Shown piece by piece: positions 8,142 to 21,278 of a stretch of DNA of 64,000 nucleotides. The stretch spans positions 1,860,001-1,924,000 of the forward strand of contig NZ_CP141285.1 in the NCBI RefSeq assembly GCF_035319885.1, written 5' to 3'. Origin of the DNA: Altererythrobacter sp. H2 (GTDB taxonomy: Bacteria > Pseudomonadota > Alphaproteobacteria > Sphingomonadales > Sphingomonadaceae). The notes beneath the pieces were generated by a model, which worked only from the letters and a program-made list of their open reading frames with translations, searched no databases and was not told where the DNA came from. The translations under genes were made by a program, and so were the position numbers. Positions within the stretch are counted from its first letter, which is position 1. Every line of letters begins with the position of its first letter.

Positions 8142-10712
8142 ATGCGATATTCGAGATCTGGCGTGTCCGTCGGTGGCTGCCTTGCGCTTTGCCTCGTCCA
8201 ACCAGCATGGGCGCAGGAATCCGATGCCGCCCCTGGCGATGCTGCCGAGGAAATCGTGGTGTCGGGAAAGTCGGTCGCAGGCCGGGCACAGGGTGTTCTT
8301 CCACCGGAATTGCAACTGGATGAGGAGGAGGTCGCATCCTATGGTGTCGGCAGTGTCAGCGAACTGATTGCAGAATTGGCGGTGCTGACGCGCAGTTCCC
8401 GCGGCCGCGGGGGCAACCGGCCGGTCATCCTCGTCAACGGACAGCGCACCGCCAGCGAAAACGAGGTGCGCGAACTGCCGACCGAAGCCATCCGGCGGGT
8501 TGACGTCCTGTCCGAAGAGGTAGCCCTGCAATATGGCTACAGCCCTGATCAGCGCGTTCTGAACTTTGTCCTGCAGAACGACTTTCGCGCCCTGACCATG
8601 CGCGCGGACGGCACCATCGCGACGGATGGCGGACGTACAGGCAAGCGGGCCGAAGCCGGGTTTCTGACCACGTCCGACACAGGCCGGTGGAGTGTCGGCG
8701 TGGACTATCGGCATGATACGCTGCTGCTGGAAAGCGAGCGCGCCATAGTCCAGCCCGCCGCAGACATACCTTACGGGTTGGGGGGCGTGTTTGTGCCAGT
8801 CGCTGACCGGGCATCGCTCGACCCGGCGCTGGACCTGGCAGCAGGCACACTGGTCCGTTTTGCCCGGGTGCCTGACACAGCGGCGATCGTTGCCCCGGGT
8901 TTGTCCGACCTGCTTCCGTTGGCCAATCGCGGCGAGGAAATCGATGCGGGCTCTTTCCGGTCGCTGCTGCCAGACCAGAAACAGCTACGTCTCACATCGA
9001 CACTCAATCGCAGGATCGGGTCCGGCACTTCCCTTACCATCAGCGGCCTGTTCGAGGAGCTGAAGCGGCAGTCTCTGCTTGGTCTGGCCGATATCAGCCT
9101 GTTGCTGCCTGCCGGTAATCCGTTCTCCCCTTTCTCGCAGGACGTCAGTTTCCTGCGGGTGGCCGCGGTGCCTCGCCAGCGCCAGGTAACCGAACGCACG
9201 ATCGACCTCGGTGTGGCGCTCAGCGGCAACTGGGGGGCATGGCAGTGGAGCGCAAACGGGCAGTACAACCATCTGCGAACTGACCGCCAGACGTTGCGTG
9301 GCTATGAAACCGGCGCGGTCCAGGCGCGGGTTGCCGGCGCGGATCCGACGTTCAACCCCTATGCGCGCTGGTACGGAAGCGGCGCTGGGCCCGTGTCCAT
9401 CGTCGATGACCTGGTCAAAGCGAGCCGCTGGAACGTCGACTTCGTCGTGAACGGGCTGGCCCTGAGCCTGCCGGCCGGTGACGTGACGACTGCCCTGCGG
9501 CTCGGCTTCGATTCCGCGCGCCTGTCCCGCATCGATGACGCCGGCATAGCTTCGGGCGCGCTCCGGCTGAAGCGGGACCGGCTCCTCGTGCAGGGTAATC
9601 TGGACGTGCCCATCCTCGCCGAGGGAATGTCACGCACGATCCCCGGTGATCTGACACTGAATGCCAACGCCGAATGGCGCAACGTGTCGGATGCTGGCAG
9701 CTTCGTGAGCTATGGCGCCGGTATCAATTGGCAGCCCTTGCAGGCTGTCCGGCTGATCGCATCGTTCAACAGCGAACAAGCGGCGCCCGATCTGGCAGAC
9801 CTTGGCAACCCCATCCTCCTGACCCCGGGATACCGCCTTTTCGACTACGTCCTTGGCAGCACTTCTGAAGTCCTGCGGATCGATGGCGGCAATCCGGGCC
9901 TGACCAGTGACAAGCGCAAAGTCTTCAAGCTCGGGCTGGTGGCTGAGCCGTTGAGCGATGCTGACCTGACGCTCACGGCAGACTATGTCCGGCAAAAGAC
10001 CATCAACCCTGTGCGCTCTTTCCCGATTGCTACCGCAGAGATCATGATGGCGTTCCCCGACAGGTTCCTGCGCGACGCCGACGGCGAGCTCGTCGAGATC
10101 GATGTACGCCCGATCAATCTCGCCAGTAGCGAGCGTGAAAACCTGCGTTGGGGTGCAACCTGGCGAAGCCGGACCAACAGGCAATCCGGTGCCTCAGGTG
10201 GAAGCCCGCGCAGTTCGATCCCCGGCCGGGATCGAGGAGACCGGTTGCAGTTTTCAATTTTTCATGTCCTGAACCTCAAGGACAGGCTGACCGTGGCGGC
10301 GAATGGTCCGGTATTCGATTATCTGGGCGGATCGGCGCTGAATGATCGCGGGGGGCAACCGCGTCACGAAGTTCAGATGAGGACAGGCATAAACAGGTCA
10401 GGCCTGGGGCTCCGGCTGGAAGCGGACTGGCTTAGCGCAACGCGGGTCACGGGAACCAGCGCCAGCGATGACCTGCGCTTTGCTGACTATCTGGTGATGA
10501 ACGCGCGACTGTTCGGCAATATCGAGCGGATGATGCCCGCGGACCAGAACTGGGCCCGGGGCATGCGCATATCGCTCGAAGCGCGCAATCTGCTCAACAA
10601 CCGTCCTGAGGTCACTGCGGTTTCCGATGGCAAGACGCCGTTGGCCTATCAGCCAGCCTATCTTGATGCCCTGGGTCGCAGCCTGCGCCTGAGCCTGCGG
10701 AAGCAGTTTTGA
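8142..10712 (+). CDS. TonB-dependent outer membrane receptor
   Basis: An 856-residue protein. It has a signal peptide ending near QPAWAQ, a TonB-box-like EEIVVSGK segment, a plug domain (about residues 50-150, with RPVILVNGQRT), and a long beta-barrel region ending in the aromatic C-terminus RLSLRKQF expected for BamA recognition. The ATG at 8142 is chosen because it starts the signal peptide. TonB receptors import scarce substrates using proton-motive force via TonB-ExbBD. The position directly behind the phosphoesterase fusion suggests an organophosphate-type substrate, but this is inference from neighbours; sphingomonads carry many such receptors of unknown substrate. Confidence 0.9.
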   Translation: MRYSRSGVSVGGCLALCLVQPAWAQESDAAPGDAAEEIVVSGKSVAGRAQGVLPPELQLDEEEVASYGVGSVSELIAELAVLTRSSRGRGGNRPVILVNGQRTASENEVRELPTEAIRRVDVLSEEVALQYGYSPDQRVLNFVLQNDFRALTMRADGTIATDGGRTGKRAEAGFLTTSDTGRWSVGVDYRHDTLLLESERAIVQPAADIPYGLGGVFVPVADRASLDPALDLAAGTLVRFARVPDTAAIVAPGLSDLLPLANRGEEIDAGSFRSLLPDQKQLRLTSTLNRRIGSGTSLTISGLFEELKRQSLLGLADISLLLPAGNPFSPFSQDVSFLRVAAVPRQRQVTERTIDLGVALSGNWGAWQWSANGQYNHLRTDRQTLRGYETGAVQARVAGADPTFNPYARWYGSGAGPVSIVDDLVKASRWNVDFVVNGLALSLPAGDVTTALRLGFDSARLSRIDDAGIASGALRLKRDRLLVQGNLDVPILAEGMSRTIPGDLTLNANAEWRNVSDAGSFVSYGAGINWQPLQAVRLIASFNSEQAAPDLADLGNPILLTPGYRLFDYVLGSTSEVLRIDGGNPGLTSDKRKVFKLGLVAEPLSDADLTLTADYVRQKTINPVRSFPIATAEIMMAFPDRFLRDADGELVEIDVRPINLASSERENLRWGATWRSRTNRQSGASGGSPRSSIPGRDRGDRLQFSIFHVLNLKDRLTVAANGPVFDYLGGSALNDRGGQPRHEVQMRTGINRSGLGLRLEADWLSATRVTGTSASDDLRFADYLVMNARLFGNIERMMPADQNWARGMRISLEARNLLNNRPEVTAVSDGKTPLAYQPAYLDALGRSLRLSLRKQF

Positions 10713-10867
10713 GGAGGCGGTTTTTTTCGACATGCTGGCACATGCGTGAGGCAGCAGCAGCCCTGACCTTTGCGTATGCTGATTTCCGGCCTTGGGGTGA
10801 GCATCACCTTCCCCTTCCATCCATTCACCGCTAACGCGCGCTTCCATCTTTAGGCGGAGAGTAATTC

Positions 10868-11287
10868 ATGGCCCGGTTCCTGATTGTCGAAGCACGCTTC
10901 TATGACCACCTGAACGATATGCTGATCGACGGCGCGCGCGAGGGGCTTCGCGGGGCGGGTCACGAGGTCGATGTGCTCACCGTACCGGGTGCACTGGAAA
11001 TACCGGGTGCAATCGCTCTTGCTGACGAGAGCGAGCAGTATGACGGCTACGTCGCGATTGGGGTGGTCATCAGGGGTGAGACCTATCACTTCGAAATCGT
11101 TGCCGGCGAGAGTGCACGCGGGATCATGGCCCTGACAATGGACGGGGTCGCCATCGGCAACGGCATCCTGACGGTCGAGAATGAAGCGCAGGCTCTGGTC
11201 CGCGCAGACCCGGCCCAGAAGAACAAGGGCGGCGAAGCGGCCCAGGCCGCCCTGGCCCTTTACGAACTTCGGCAGCGGTTCGGCTGA
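10868..11287 (+). CDS. ribH: 6,7-dimethyl-8-ribityllumazine synthase
   Basis: A 139-residue lumazine synthase catalysing the penultimate step of riboflavin biosynthesis: condensation of 5-amino-6-ribitylaminouracil with 3,4-dihydroxy-2-butanone 4-phosphate. Family features are [24 protein letters not shown] with the active-site His, and the NGILTVEN loop. The length is normal. AGGCGGAGAG precedes the ATG. The gene stands alone here, without ribA, ribB, ribD or ribE beside it. No FMN riboswitch is visible in the 155 nt upstream. It converges on the DUF7064-like gene with only 3 nt between the stops. Confidence 0.95.
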   Translation: MARFLIVEARFYDHLNDMLIDGAREGLRGAGHEVDVLTVPGALEIPGAIALADESEQYDGYVAIGVVIRGETYHFEIVAGESARGIMALTMDGVAIGNGILTVENEAQALVRADPAQKNKGGEAAQAALALYELRQRFG

Positions 11288-11290
11288 TCC

Positions 11291-12361
11291 TCAGGCAGGA
11301 TCGGCCAGCCCCTTCAACCCCAGCGGCGCATAATCGCCGATGGCAAGCTGCTCGAACACGCCAATGCCCTGCTCGCCCCCCGGGCCGGTCACCCGGCTCA
11401 GCATCTGGACGTGCAGGTTGTCAGGCCGCGCAGGATCGATGGTGTCGAGCGCGATATCCTCGCGCTCGACCTCCAGCGTGCCGTGGTCGAGCCCGTGGTT
11501 CCATTTCGGCGACGTGTAACCCAGTCCGCGCATCTGGAACCGGGCGACAGGCTCGAACCGGAACTCTTCCTCCCCTATCGCGAGCACGCCGCCAACGGGC
11601 CAGCGGGTGCCGGGGGCGAGTGGTGCATCCATCCGCGGCTCGTGTGCTTCGGTGAAGGCTTCGGGTCCGTTGCCATCGGGCGCGATCACCGCACGGGTGT
11701 TCCATGGCGTGCCATCAGCGTGGGCATTGAGGTGGAAGAACAGGCTGCGCCCCGGCAGGTTGACCGGGGTCCACTGCCAGAAGAACTGCGGCACTCCGCC
11801 GCCGAACTGCGGGTCGGACGCGCCGACCGGGCGCACCCCCCAGCTCCGGTCGCGCGTTCCGGCCGTGCCGGAGGCGAGCGCCTGCCGCTTGCCATCCACC
11901 TCGATCCAGCCCTCGTAATGCCCGTTCTGGGTCAGGCGAGTATAGTCCATCGCCGTTCGCGGGCCGACGCGCCAGGTGAAGCGCGGCTCTTCGATCGGGA
12001 AGGCGCGACCGGTGAAAGTCAGGTCGGCGGCGATGCCCTCGCCTTCCACGATCACGCGCAGCCGCTTGAGCGGCTCGACGATTTCAATCCGCACCGGCCC
12101 GCAGGCCAGCTCCATCCGCTCCATGCCCAGCTTGCGGCTGGCGTGGAGGCAGTGCTGCACTCCGTCGCGGATGACACAGAAATGCGCGTCGGCCACGTCG
12201 AGATGGGGATATATCCCGAACGCGACTGCGAAGAACCCGCTGCCATCAGGAGCATAGCCGTTGAAGAAGTACCGGTCGTAGAAATTGCGGTCAGTGCCGG
12301 AATAGGCAATCGGGTCCGCTGTCTGATGGATCGGGTAATCGTCGCCGCGGGTCAGAACCAT
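11291..12361 (-). CDS. DUF7064/AttH-like lipocalin-type protein
   Basis: A 356-residue soluble protein without a signal peptide, rich in Trp, Gly and beta-strand-forming segments (for example TRDRSWGVRPVG and FFWQWTPVNLPG). This resembles the DUF7064/7065 proteins related to AttH and CrtC lipocalin-like folds. Such proteins often sit beside an APH-type phosphotransferase in sphingomonads, exactly as here: the kinase-like gene ends 4 nt upstream on the same strand. No reaction is established. The pair may handle a hydrophobic hydroxylated compound such as a terpenoid or steroid, which is inference from family relatives. Confidence 0.7.
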   Translation of the reverse strand: MVLTRGDDYPIHQTADPIAYSGTDRNFYDRYFFNGYAPDGSGFFAVAFGIYPHLDVADAHFCVIRDGVQHCLHASRKLGMERMELACGPVRIEIVEPLKRLRVIVEGEGIAADLTFTGRAFPIEEPRFTWRVGPRTAMDYTRLTQNGHYEGWIEVDGKRQALASGTAGTRDRSWGVRPVGASDPQFGGGVPQFFWQWTPVNLPGRSLFFHLNAHADGTPWNTRAVIAPDGNGPEAFTEAHEPRMDAPLAPGTRWPVGGVLAIGEEEFRFEPVARFQMRGLGYTSPKWNHGLDHGTLEVEREDIALDTIDPARPDNLHVQMLSRVTGPGGEQGIGVFEQLAIGDYAPLGLKGLADPA

Positions 12362-12365
12362 TGCG

Positions 12366-13415
12366 TCATCCTTCTTTCAAGAGCGCGAGACTGCCGTGTT
12401 CGAGGCAGAGCGCACAGGCGCCGCGCGCCATGGACAGGAAATTGGCGTCGCCCCGCTCTGTGCGCACCACGAAGGCGGCGCTGAAGACGGCCGTTGAAAC
12501 GCCGTGCAGTGCGCCGATCACATAGTCCCGCCAGATCTGGTCGACCGTCAGCGGCACGCCGCGTGCGGTCATTTCCGCGCAATAGAGTTCGAGCAGGTCG
12601 CACTCATGCGCCCGGCGCAATGTGTCGCCGATCCCGCAGCCGAGGAAGTAGCCGATATCTGTCAGCCCGTTGCCGATGCCAAGCGTCTGCCAGTCCAGCA
12701 CGGCGATCGGTTCCGCCCCGCCCTGCACGTCGAACAGCATGTTATCGAGGCGGAAGTCCCCATGGACGAGGCTGACGGTCTCCGGAGTACGATCAATCGC
12801 CGCTGTCACCTCCGCGAGTTCCTCGCACAGTGCCATATATTCCGGCTCAAGGCTGTCGGCATAACGCTCGCGGAAGACGGCCTGGGCTTGCGGATAAAGC
12901 GTCTTGACCTGCGCCGCGGCCTGTTCGTTTGGCTGCAGCCAGTCGAGCGACAGAATTTCAGCATTGTGCCAGCTTGGCCCGTGGAGCGCGGCAGCCTGCT
13001 TCACGCCCTCGCGCGCATCTTCGAGCGAGCAGCCGGCCAGTTGGTTACCGCCCCGCGCCGGGCCGAGATCTTCGAACAACAGCAGGAAGCTGGAACCGTC
13101 CTCGGAAACTTCAGCCGCGTGGACCAACGGGGTGCGGACCGGCAGGCTAGGTGCTATCTCGCGATAGAACGCCACTTCCTTGGCGTAGAGCCCCAGCATG
13201 GCGGCCGTGCCGCGGCTGGTCGGATCGGCAGCGGCGAACTTGCCGGCCAGCGTGGCCGGGCCGGTATCGTCAGGAAAGTCGAGGTGAAAACGGACGCTGT
13301 CCCCCACCTGGCCGGTGCCGATGGATTCCCAGCGCCACCGGCGGGGCATCTGCCCAATCACCGAATCCCACCACTCGCCGGTAATCTCGTCCGGATGCGC
13401 CGGAAATTGCCCCAT
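12366..13415 (-). CDS. aminoglycoside-phosphotransferase-fold kinase
   Basis: A 349-residue protein of the APH/choline-kinase-like superfamily. The catalytic loop is VHGDFRLDNMLF (Brenner motif HxDxxxxN) and the metal-binding Asp is in AVLDWQ. An N-terminal lobe with FLLLFEDLG is also recognisable. It probably phosphorylates a small hydroxylated molecule with ATP. Despite the family name there is no reason to infer antibiotic resistance. It is the first gene of a two-gene operon with the DUF7064-like protein 4 nt downstream, and shares its upstream region with the small divergent membrane protein at 13468. Confidence 0.8.
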   Translation of the reverse strand: MGQFPAHPDEITGEWWDSVIGQMPRRWRWESIGTGQVGDSVRFHLDFPDDTGPATLAGKFAAADPTSRGTAAMLGLYAKEVAFYREIAPSLPVRTPLVHAAEVSEDGSSFLLLFEDLGPARGGNQLAGCSLEDAREGVKQAAALHGPSWHNAEILSLDWLQPNEQAAAQVKTLYPQAQAVFRERYADSLEPEYMALCEELAEVTAAIDRTPETVSLVHGDFRLDNMLFDVQGGAEPIAVLDWQTLGIGNGLTDIGYFLGCGIGDTLRRAHECDLLELYCAEMTARGVPLTVDQIWRDYVIGALHGVSTAVFSAAFVVRTERGDANFLSMARGACALCLEHGSLALLKEG

Positions 13416-13467
13416 CGATGTTCCTCTCCGTGAGGAACCTTATGGCGCACCGCGCGCTGCTGCAACG

Positions 13468-16189
<2,722 letters not shown>

Positions 16190-16193
<4 letters not shown>

Positions 16194-16519
16194 CGGACCG
16201 GATGCGGCTGGCGGAAGATCGCGCCATGCGAGATGCCGCAAGGGCGCTGGTCGATGCAGATCTGGCGCGCATCAAGGCCGGTCTGGCAGAGCGCAGCGTC
16301 CCGGCCCGGGCAATGGACCGTGCTGCTGAAGGCGCCGTGGACGTGCTTGAACAGGTGACGGAAGCGGCCAGCCGGAACAAGGGATTGCTCGCTGCGTTAA
16401 CAGGGGCAGCAGCGATATGGCTCGCCCGGCATCCCCTGCTGGCCTTGCTGGACGATACCGACACTCCCCCTTCGGACACACAGGATGACGCCCATGAACA
16501 GCCCCCTCAAAAACGATGA
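16190..16519 (+). CDS. hypothetical protein of the YqjD/YqjE-like operon
   Basis: A 109-residue protein that I do not recognise as a named family, though its position is that of yqjK in E. coli. The N-terminal half is charged and helical; the C-terminal half has one weakly hydrophobic stretch (LLAALTGAAAIWLARHPLLALL) followed by an acidic tail. It overlaps the previous gene by 4 nt and the next by about 35 nt, which means tight translational coupling. It is likely a small inner-membrane-associated partner of its neighbours. Confidence 0.65.
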
Positions 16520-16997
16520 GCAACGCGATATCCTCCGCAGCCGGATCGAGGCAGCCGAGGAACGCAATGCAGCCCGCGATCTGAACGACCGCGCGCGCAA
16601 GGCCGCTGAAACGGCCAAGGAATTTGTTCGTGAGCACCCGCTCGCCACGGTCGCCGGGGTTGCCCTGCTGGGGCTGGCGATCGGCGCGATGACCAAGCGC
16701 GGCCGCCGCGCGGGGCGGGTAGCTGGCTCCAGCGCTGGCAAGTGGATCGGTTATGCAACCGAGCTGGGCCTCGCCTATGCCGCCACCGCGCTCGACCAGG
16801 CCGGCGACGCAGCACGGGCGGGCCAGGACAAGCTCGGAGATCTGGGCGATACGCTGGGAGACAATGCGCGCAGCCTCAAGCGGCAGGCCGCGCACCGGGC
16901 AGGCGACACACGCGACGCTGCGCACCGTCTGACCCGTGACCTCGGCAAGCAGGCCAGCCGCTCGCTGCGGGACATCAAGGCCCGCGCCAAGGGCTGA
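16485..16997 (+). CDS. hypothetical membrane-associated helical protein, last gene of YqjD-like operon
   Basis: A 170-residue protein (or 167 if the second ATG at 16494 is used). The first part is a charged helix, followed by REHPLATVAGVALLGLAIGAM, which resembles the REHPL..-type membrane anchor of DUF883/YqjD proteins. The C-terminal half is a long amphipathic helix rich in Arg, Asp and Ala with repeated GD/RAGD spacing, suggesting a coiled coil. It overlaps the previous gene in a different frame. Together with the first gene of the operon it makes two YqjD-like tail or helix anchored proteins in one unit, so they may form hetero-oligomers. Confidence 0.65.
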   Translation: MTPMNSPLKNDEQRDILRSRIEAAEERNAARDLNDRARKAAETAKEFVREHPLATVAGVALLGLAIGAMTKRGRRAGRVAGSSAGKWIGYATELGLAYAATALDQAGDAARAGQDKLGDLGDTLGDNARSLKRQAAHRAGDTRDAAHRLTRDLGKQASRSLRDIKARAKG

Positions 16998-17101
16998 ATC
17001 ACCGGCACCAGACCAATGTAGCACGCGGCGGGACTTGTCTGCCGCGTGCTATCCGCTATGTGCCGCGCCATTCTCCTCCCCCGAGACAGACGAGCAGCAT
17101 C

Positions 17102-17332
17102 ATGAAGGAAACAGAAAGCAAGCAGCGCCTCCACCTGGTCATGGGTGGTCGCGTGAAAGATCCCCGCACCATGGAGTTCCAGGACCCGGAAAGCCTCCAT
17201 GTGGTGGGCGTATTCAGCAGCCATGATGCCGCAGTAGAGGCATGGCGCGCCAACGCCCAGCGCACGGTTGACGACGCGGAAATGCGCTATGTGGTGGTCC
17301 ACATCCACCGGCTGCTTACCCCGGAGACCTGA
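17102..17332 (+). CDS. DUF4170 domain-containing protein
   Basis: A 76-residue soluble protein matching the small alphaproteobacterial DUF4170 family (HLVMGGRVKDP, VGVFSSHDAAVEAWRANAQ, VVVHIHRLL). The fold probably resembles a dimeric ferredoxin-like domain, and no function is known. The ATG at 17102 was chosen over an upstream start because the extension is not conserved-looking. It is a single gene with an RBS-like sequence just upstream, converging on greA. Confidence 0.8.
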   Translation: MKETESKQRLHLVMGGRVKDPRTMEFQDPESLHVVGVFSSHDAAVEAWRANAQRTVDDAEMRYVVVHIHRLLTPET

Positions 17333-17339
17333 GGCGCCA

Positions 17340-17366
17340 GGCGGGCGGCCAGTGCCTGAGCCCGCC
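17340..17366. terminator. possible bidirectional hairpin between DUF4170 gene and greA
   Basis: GGCGGGC (17340-17346) pairs perfectly with GCCCGCC (17360-17366) around a 13-nt loop, in the gap between two convergent genes. There is no T-tract on either side, so it may be a weak or Rho-assisted terminator. Confidence 0.4.
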
Positions 17367-17377
17367 AGCCCGGCCGG

Positions 17378-17845
17378 TCAGATGAATTCGATCTTCTCGA
17401 CCAGGTAGAACTTCTCGCCCGAAGGCACGGTCACTTCCACGTCCTCGCCCACCTTCTTGCCGATCAGGGCCTTGCCCAGCGGCGAGTTGTAGGAAATCCG
17501 GCCGCGCTTGGCATCGGCTTCGGTCTGGCCGACGATCTGGTAACGGACGGGCTTGTCGTCCTCATCCAGCATGGTCACGGTGGCACCGAACACGATCCGG
17601 TCACCAGACAGCGAAGTGGGGTCGATAATCTGCGCACGGCTGACCCGATCTTCCAGATCGGCGATCTGCGCCTCGATCTGGCCCTGCCGTTCCTTGGCGG
17701 CGTGATATTCCGCGTTTTCAGACAGATCGCCGTGCGCGCGCGCTTCCTCGATCGCGTCGACCACCTTCGGCCGCTCAGCCCGGAGAACTTTCAGTTCGGC
17801 GGTGATCTGCTCGTACCCCTCGGCGAGCATCGGAACCTTTTCCAT
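17378..17845 (-). CDS. greA: transcription elongation factor GreA
   Basis: A 155-residue GreA. It rescues arrested RNA polymerase by stimulating cleavage of the backtracked transcript. The N-terminal coiled-coil contains [19 protein letters not shown] with the acidic tip residues; the C-terminal FKBP-like domain contains [19 protein letters not shown]. The start at 17845 gives the canonical MEKVPML N-terminus; a longer frame upstream was rejected because it overlaps the carB end and lacks similarity. It follows carB by 103 nt on the same strand and is probably in the same or a partly independent transcription unit. Confidence 0.96.
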   Translation of the reverse strand: MEKVPMLAEGYEQITAELKVLRAERPKVVDAIEEARAHGDLSENAEYHAAKERQGQIEAQIADLEDRVSRAQIIDPTSLSGDRIVFGATVTMLDEDDKPVRYQIVGQTEADAKRGRISYNSPLGKALIGKKVGEDVEVTVPSGEKFYLVEKIEFI

Positions 17846-17948
17846 ATTCCCCAATCCGTCTTTCCATGTCTGCCCGGCCGGAACAACTGACCTGTCCGCC
17901 GCGTGCCTGCGCGGCTGGCAGAGAGGCAGGTTGTCCGGGAGAGCCTGT

Positions 17949-20900
17949 TCAGTCCGGGCTATAATAATCCTGCAGCGACCGCACTTCAAGCTGTGCCGAG
18001 TCGCCCCACCGGATTGCCTCGGCCGCAGCCCGCGAAGCCGCCGCCGTGGTGTAGTAGGGAATCTTCTTTTCCAGTGCGGTAGCCCGGATCGACTTGGAGT
18101 CGATCAGGCTCTGCCACCCCTCGGTGGTGTTGATGACAAGATCGACCTCGCCATCAATCATGGCATCGACCACATGAGGCTGGCCCTGGGCCACCTTGTT
18201 GACCCATTCCACCGGCACGCCTTGCTCGGTCAGGAAACGGTGCGTGCCGCTGGTCGCAATCACGCGGAAGCCCTGTTCGACCAGCATCTTCACCGCCGGC
18301 AGGATCTGGGGCTTGTCGCCGTCCTTGACTGAGACGAACACTGTGCCGCTGCGCGGAAGGACCATGCCTGCACCCAGCTGGCTCTTGAGGAAGGCGGGCG
18401 GGAAGGTCGCGTCGATCCCCATCACTTCGCCGGTGGACTTCATCTCTGGCGAAAGCGCCGGGTCCGCCCCGGGGAAGCGGGCAAACGGGAACACCGCTTC
18501 CTTCACAGCCATATAGGGAAATTCACGCCGGAACGGCGGGAAGTCGGCCAGCTTTTCGCCTGCCATCACCCGCGCCGCGATCTTGGCGACTGGCTGGCCG
18601 ATGGCCTTGGCCACGAACGGCACGGTGCGGCTGGCACGCGGGTTGACCTCGATCAGGAAGACCTCGCCCCCCTTCACCGCGAACTGGATATTCATCAGCC
18701 CGACCACGCCGAGCGCATGGGCCAGCGCTTCGGCCTGGCGCTCCATCTCGGCGATGATCTCCGGCGCCAGCGAATAGGGCGGCAGGGTGCAGGCGCTGTC
18801 GCCAGAGTGGACCCCGGCTTCCTCGATGTGCTGCATCACGCCGGCGACACGTACCTCGGTCCCGTCACACAGGGCATCGACATCGCATTCGACCGCATCG
18901 CGCAGGTACTGGTCAACCAGCACCGGGCTGTCGCCCGACACATTGACCGCGGTCTTGATATAGTCGTCGAGCTGGGCCTCGGAATCGACGATTTCCATCG
19001 CCCGCCCGCCCAGGACATAGGATGGGCGCAGCAGCACCGGATAGCCGATCCGCGCCGCTACTGCCGCCGCTTCGTCACGGCTGTAGGCGATGCCGTTGTC
19101 CGGCTGCTTCAGCTTCAGCTTGTTGACGAGGCGCGCGAACCGCTCGCGGTCTTCGGCCAGGTCGATCGCATCGGGGCTGGTGCCCAGGATCGGGATGCCC
19201 GCATCCTCCAGCGCCTGTGCCAGCTTGAGCGGGGTCTGCCCCCCGAACTGGACGATCACCCCGACCAGTTCGCCGTTCTGCTGTTCCACCCGCAGGATTT
19301 CCAGCACGTCCTCGGCCGTCAAGGGTTCGAAATAGAGCCGGTCGGAGGTGTCATAGTCGGTGCTGACCGTTTCCGGGTTGCAGTTGACCATGATCGTTTC
19401 ATAGCCGGCCTCTGCCAGCGCGAAGCAGGCGTGAACGCAGCAGTAATCGAACTCGATCCCCTGCCCGATCCGGTTCGGCCCGCCGCCCAGGATCACGATC
19501 TTGCGCCGGTCGGTGGGCGCGGATTCGCACTCCGGCTCACCAAAGGTGGGCGCCTCGTAGGTCGAGTACATATAGGGCGTGATCGCCTCGAACTCGGCGG
19601 CGCAGCTGTCGATCCGCTTGAACACCGGATGGACGCCCAGCTTGCGGCGCAGGGCGCGCACTTCGTCCTCACTGGTGGCCCCGGCCATGGCGCGCAGAGC
19701 ATCGTGCAGCAGGCCGGAACGGCGCGCCTGCGTTTCGGCAAGACCGCCCGCCACCCCGACTGAGCGCACCGCCAGCGTGGCGAGGCGCTTGTCGGAAAAG
19801 CCCATTGCCTTGTAGCGGCGCAGGGTCTGGGCGTCGTTCGGCAAACCGTTGGCGCCGATTTCAGCCTCGGCGGCGATGATGTCCTCGATCTGGCGCAGGA
19901 ACCACGGGTCATACCCCGTGACCGCGTTGATCTCCTCCACCGACAGCCCCTCGCGGAAGGCCTGGCCGACCTTGAGCAGCCGGTCCGGCGTGCGCTTGCT
20001 GAGCGAGGCGGTGATTTCCTCGCGCGGGCGGCCTTCCAGCTCGACCACGCGGTTGAACCCGTCAAGCCCGGTCTCCAGACCGCGCAGGGCCTTCTGCACA
20101 CTCTCCTGGAAATTGCGGCCAATCGCCATGACCTCGCCGACCGATTTCATCGCGGTGGCCAGTTCAACCTTGGCGCCCTTGAACTTCTCGAACGCGAAGC
20201 GCGGGATCTTGGTCACGACATAGTCGATAGTCGGCTCGAAGCTGGCCGGGGTCGCGCCGGTGATCTCGTTCTCGATCTCGTCGAGCGTATAGCCGACCGC
20301 CAGCTTGGCCGCGACGCGGGCGATGGGGAAGCCGGTCGCTTTCGAAGCCAGCGCCGAGGACCGCGACACGCGCGGGTTCATCTCGATCACGATCAGGCGG
20401 CCATCGGCCGGATTGACCGCGAACTGGACGTTGGACCCGCCCGTTTCCACCCCGATCTCGCGCAGCACGGCAATGCTGGCCGAGCGCATGATCTGGTATT
20501 CCTTGTCGGTCAGCGTCAGCGCCGGGGCGACGGTGATGGAATCGCCGGTGTGGACGCCCATCGGATCGACGTTTTCGATGGCGCAGATGATGATCGCGTT
20601 ATCCTTGCGGTCACGCACCACCTCCATCTCGTATTCTTTCCAGCCGAGCAGCGATTCCTCGATCAGCACCTCGGTGGTGGGGCTGGCATCGAGCCCTTCG
20701 CGCACGATCCGCTCGAACTCGGCCTTGTTGTAGGCGATCCCGCCGCCGGTGCCGCCCAGGGTAAAGCTGGGGCGGATGATCGAGGGCAGCCCGGTCCGTT
20801 CCAGCACGGCAAACGCCTGCTCGACCGTGGTGGCGACCCCGCTGCGGGCAGATTCCAGCCCGATCTTGTCCATCGCCTCGCGGAACCGCTGGCGGTTCTC

Positions 20901-21278
20901 CGCCTTGTCGATCGCATCGGCATTGGCGCCGATCATCTGGACGCCGTACTTTTCCAGCGTGCCATCGTCCGCCAGCGCCAGCGCGGTGTTGAGCGCGGTC
21001 TGCCCGCCCATCGTGGGGAGCAGCGCATCGGGCCGCTCCTTGGCGATGATCTTGGCGACGATCTCGGGCGTGATCGGCTCGATATAGGTAGCGTCGGCAA
21101 ATTCCGGATCGGTCATGATCGTGGCCGGGTTGGAGTTGACGAGTACGACGCGGTAGCCCTCCTCCTTCAGCGCCTTGATCGCCTGCGTGCCGGAATAGTC
21201 GAACTCGCACGCCTGCCCGATAATGATGGGGCCTGCGCCAATGACGAGGATCGAGGAGATGTCAGTGCGTTTGGGCAT
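17949..21278 (-). CDS. carB: carbamoyl-phosphate synthase large subunit
   Basis: An 1109-residue protein with the duplicated ATP-grasp architecture. The first carboxyphosphate half begins at [19 protein letters not shown] and the second carbamate half at [18 protein letters not shown]. The C-terminal MGS-like allosteric domain ([16 protein letters not shown], then [12 protein letters not shown]) is present. It forms carbamoyl phosphate from bicarbonate, glutamine-derived ammonia and two ATP for pyrimidine and arginine synthesis, working as a complex with CarA. The start overlaps the stop of the inserted gene at 21278 by one base (TAATG), so translation is coupled. Length and motifs are normal. 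Confidence 0.97.
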   Translation of the reverse strand: MPKRTDISSILVIGAGPIIIGQACEFDYSGTQAIKALKEEGYRVVLVNSNPATIMTDPEFADATYIEPITPEIVAKIIAKERPDALLPTMGGQTALNTALALADDGTLEKYGVQMIGANADAIDKAENRQRFREAMDKIGLESARSGVATTVEQAFAVLERTGLPSIIRPSFTLGGTGGGIAYNKAEFERIVREGLDASPTTEVLIEESLLGWKEYEMEVVRDRKDNAIIICAIENVDPMGVHTGDSITVAPALTLTDKEYQIMRSASIAVLREIGVETGGSNVQFAVNPADGRLIVIEMNPRVSRSSALASKATGFPIARVAAKLAVGYTLDEIENEITGATPASFEPTIDYVVTKIPRFAFEKFKGAKVELATAMKSVGEVMAIGRNFQESVQKALRGLETGLDGFNRVVELEGRPREEITASLSKRTPDRLLKVGQAFREGLSVEEINAVTGYDPWFLRQIEDIIAAEAEIGANGLPNDAQTLRRYKAMGFSDKRLATLAVRSVGVAGGLAETQARRSGLLHDALRAMAGATSEDEVRALRRKLGVHPVFKRIDSCAAEFEAITPYMYSTYEAPTFGEPECESAPTDRRKIVILGGGPNRIGQGIEFDYCCVHACFALAEAGYETIMVNCNPETVSTDYDTSDRLYFEPLTAEDVLEILRVEQQNGELVGVIVQFGGQTPLKLAQALEDAGIPILGTSPDAIDLAEDRERFARLVNKLKLKQPDNGIAYSRDEAAAVAARIGYPVLLRPSYVLGGRAMEIVDSEAQLDDYIKTAVNVSGDSPVLVDQYLRDAVECDVDALCDGTEVRVAGVMQHIEEAGVHSGDSACTLPPYSLAPEIIAEMERQAEALAHALGVVGLMNIQFAVKGGEVFLIEVNPRASRTVPFVAKAIGQPVAKIAARVMAGEKLADFPPFRREFPYMAVKEAVFPFARFPGADPALSPEMKSTGEVMGIDATFPPAFLKSQLGAGMVLPRSGTVFVSVKDGDKPQILPAVKMLVEQGFRVIATSGTHRFLTEQGVPVEWVNKVAQGQPHVVDAMIDGEVDLVINTTEGWQSLIDSKSIRATALEKKIPYYTTAAASRAAAEAIRWGDSAQLEVRSLQDYYSPD

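Noticed and set aside
10713-10867. Possible FMN riboswitch before ribH
   Set aside because: None of the conserved FMN-aptamer boxes is visible; the stretch has no convincing multi-stem architecture.
12366-13415. Aminoglycoside resistance gene
   Set aside because: Only the kinase fold is shared. Pairing with a DUF7064-like protein points to small-molecule metabolism.
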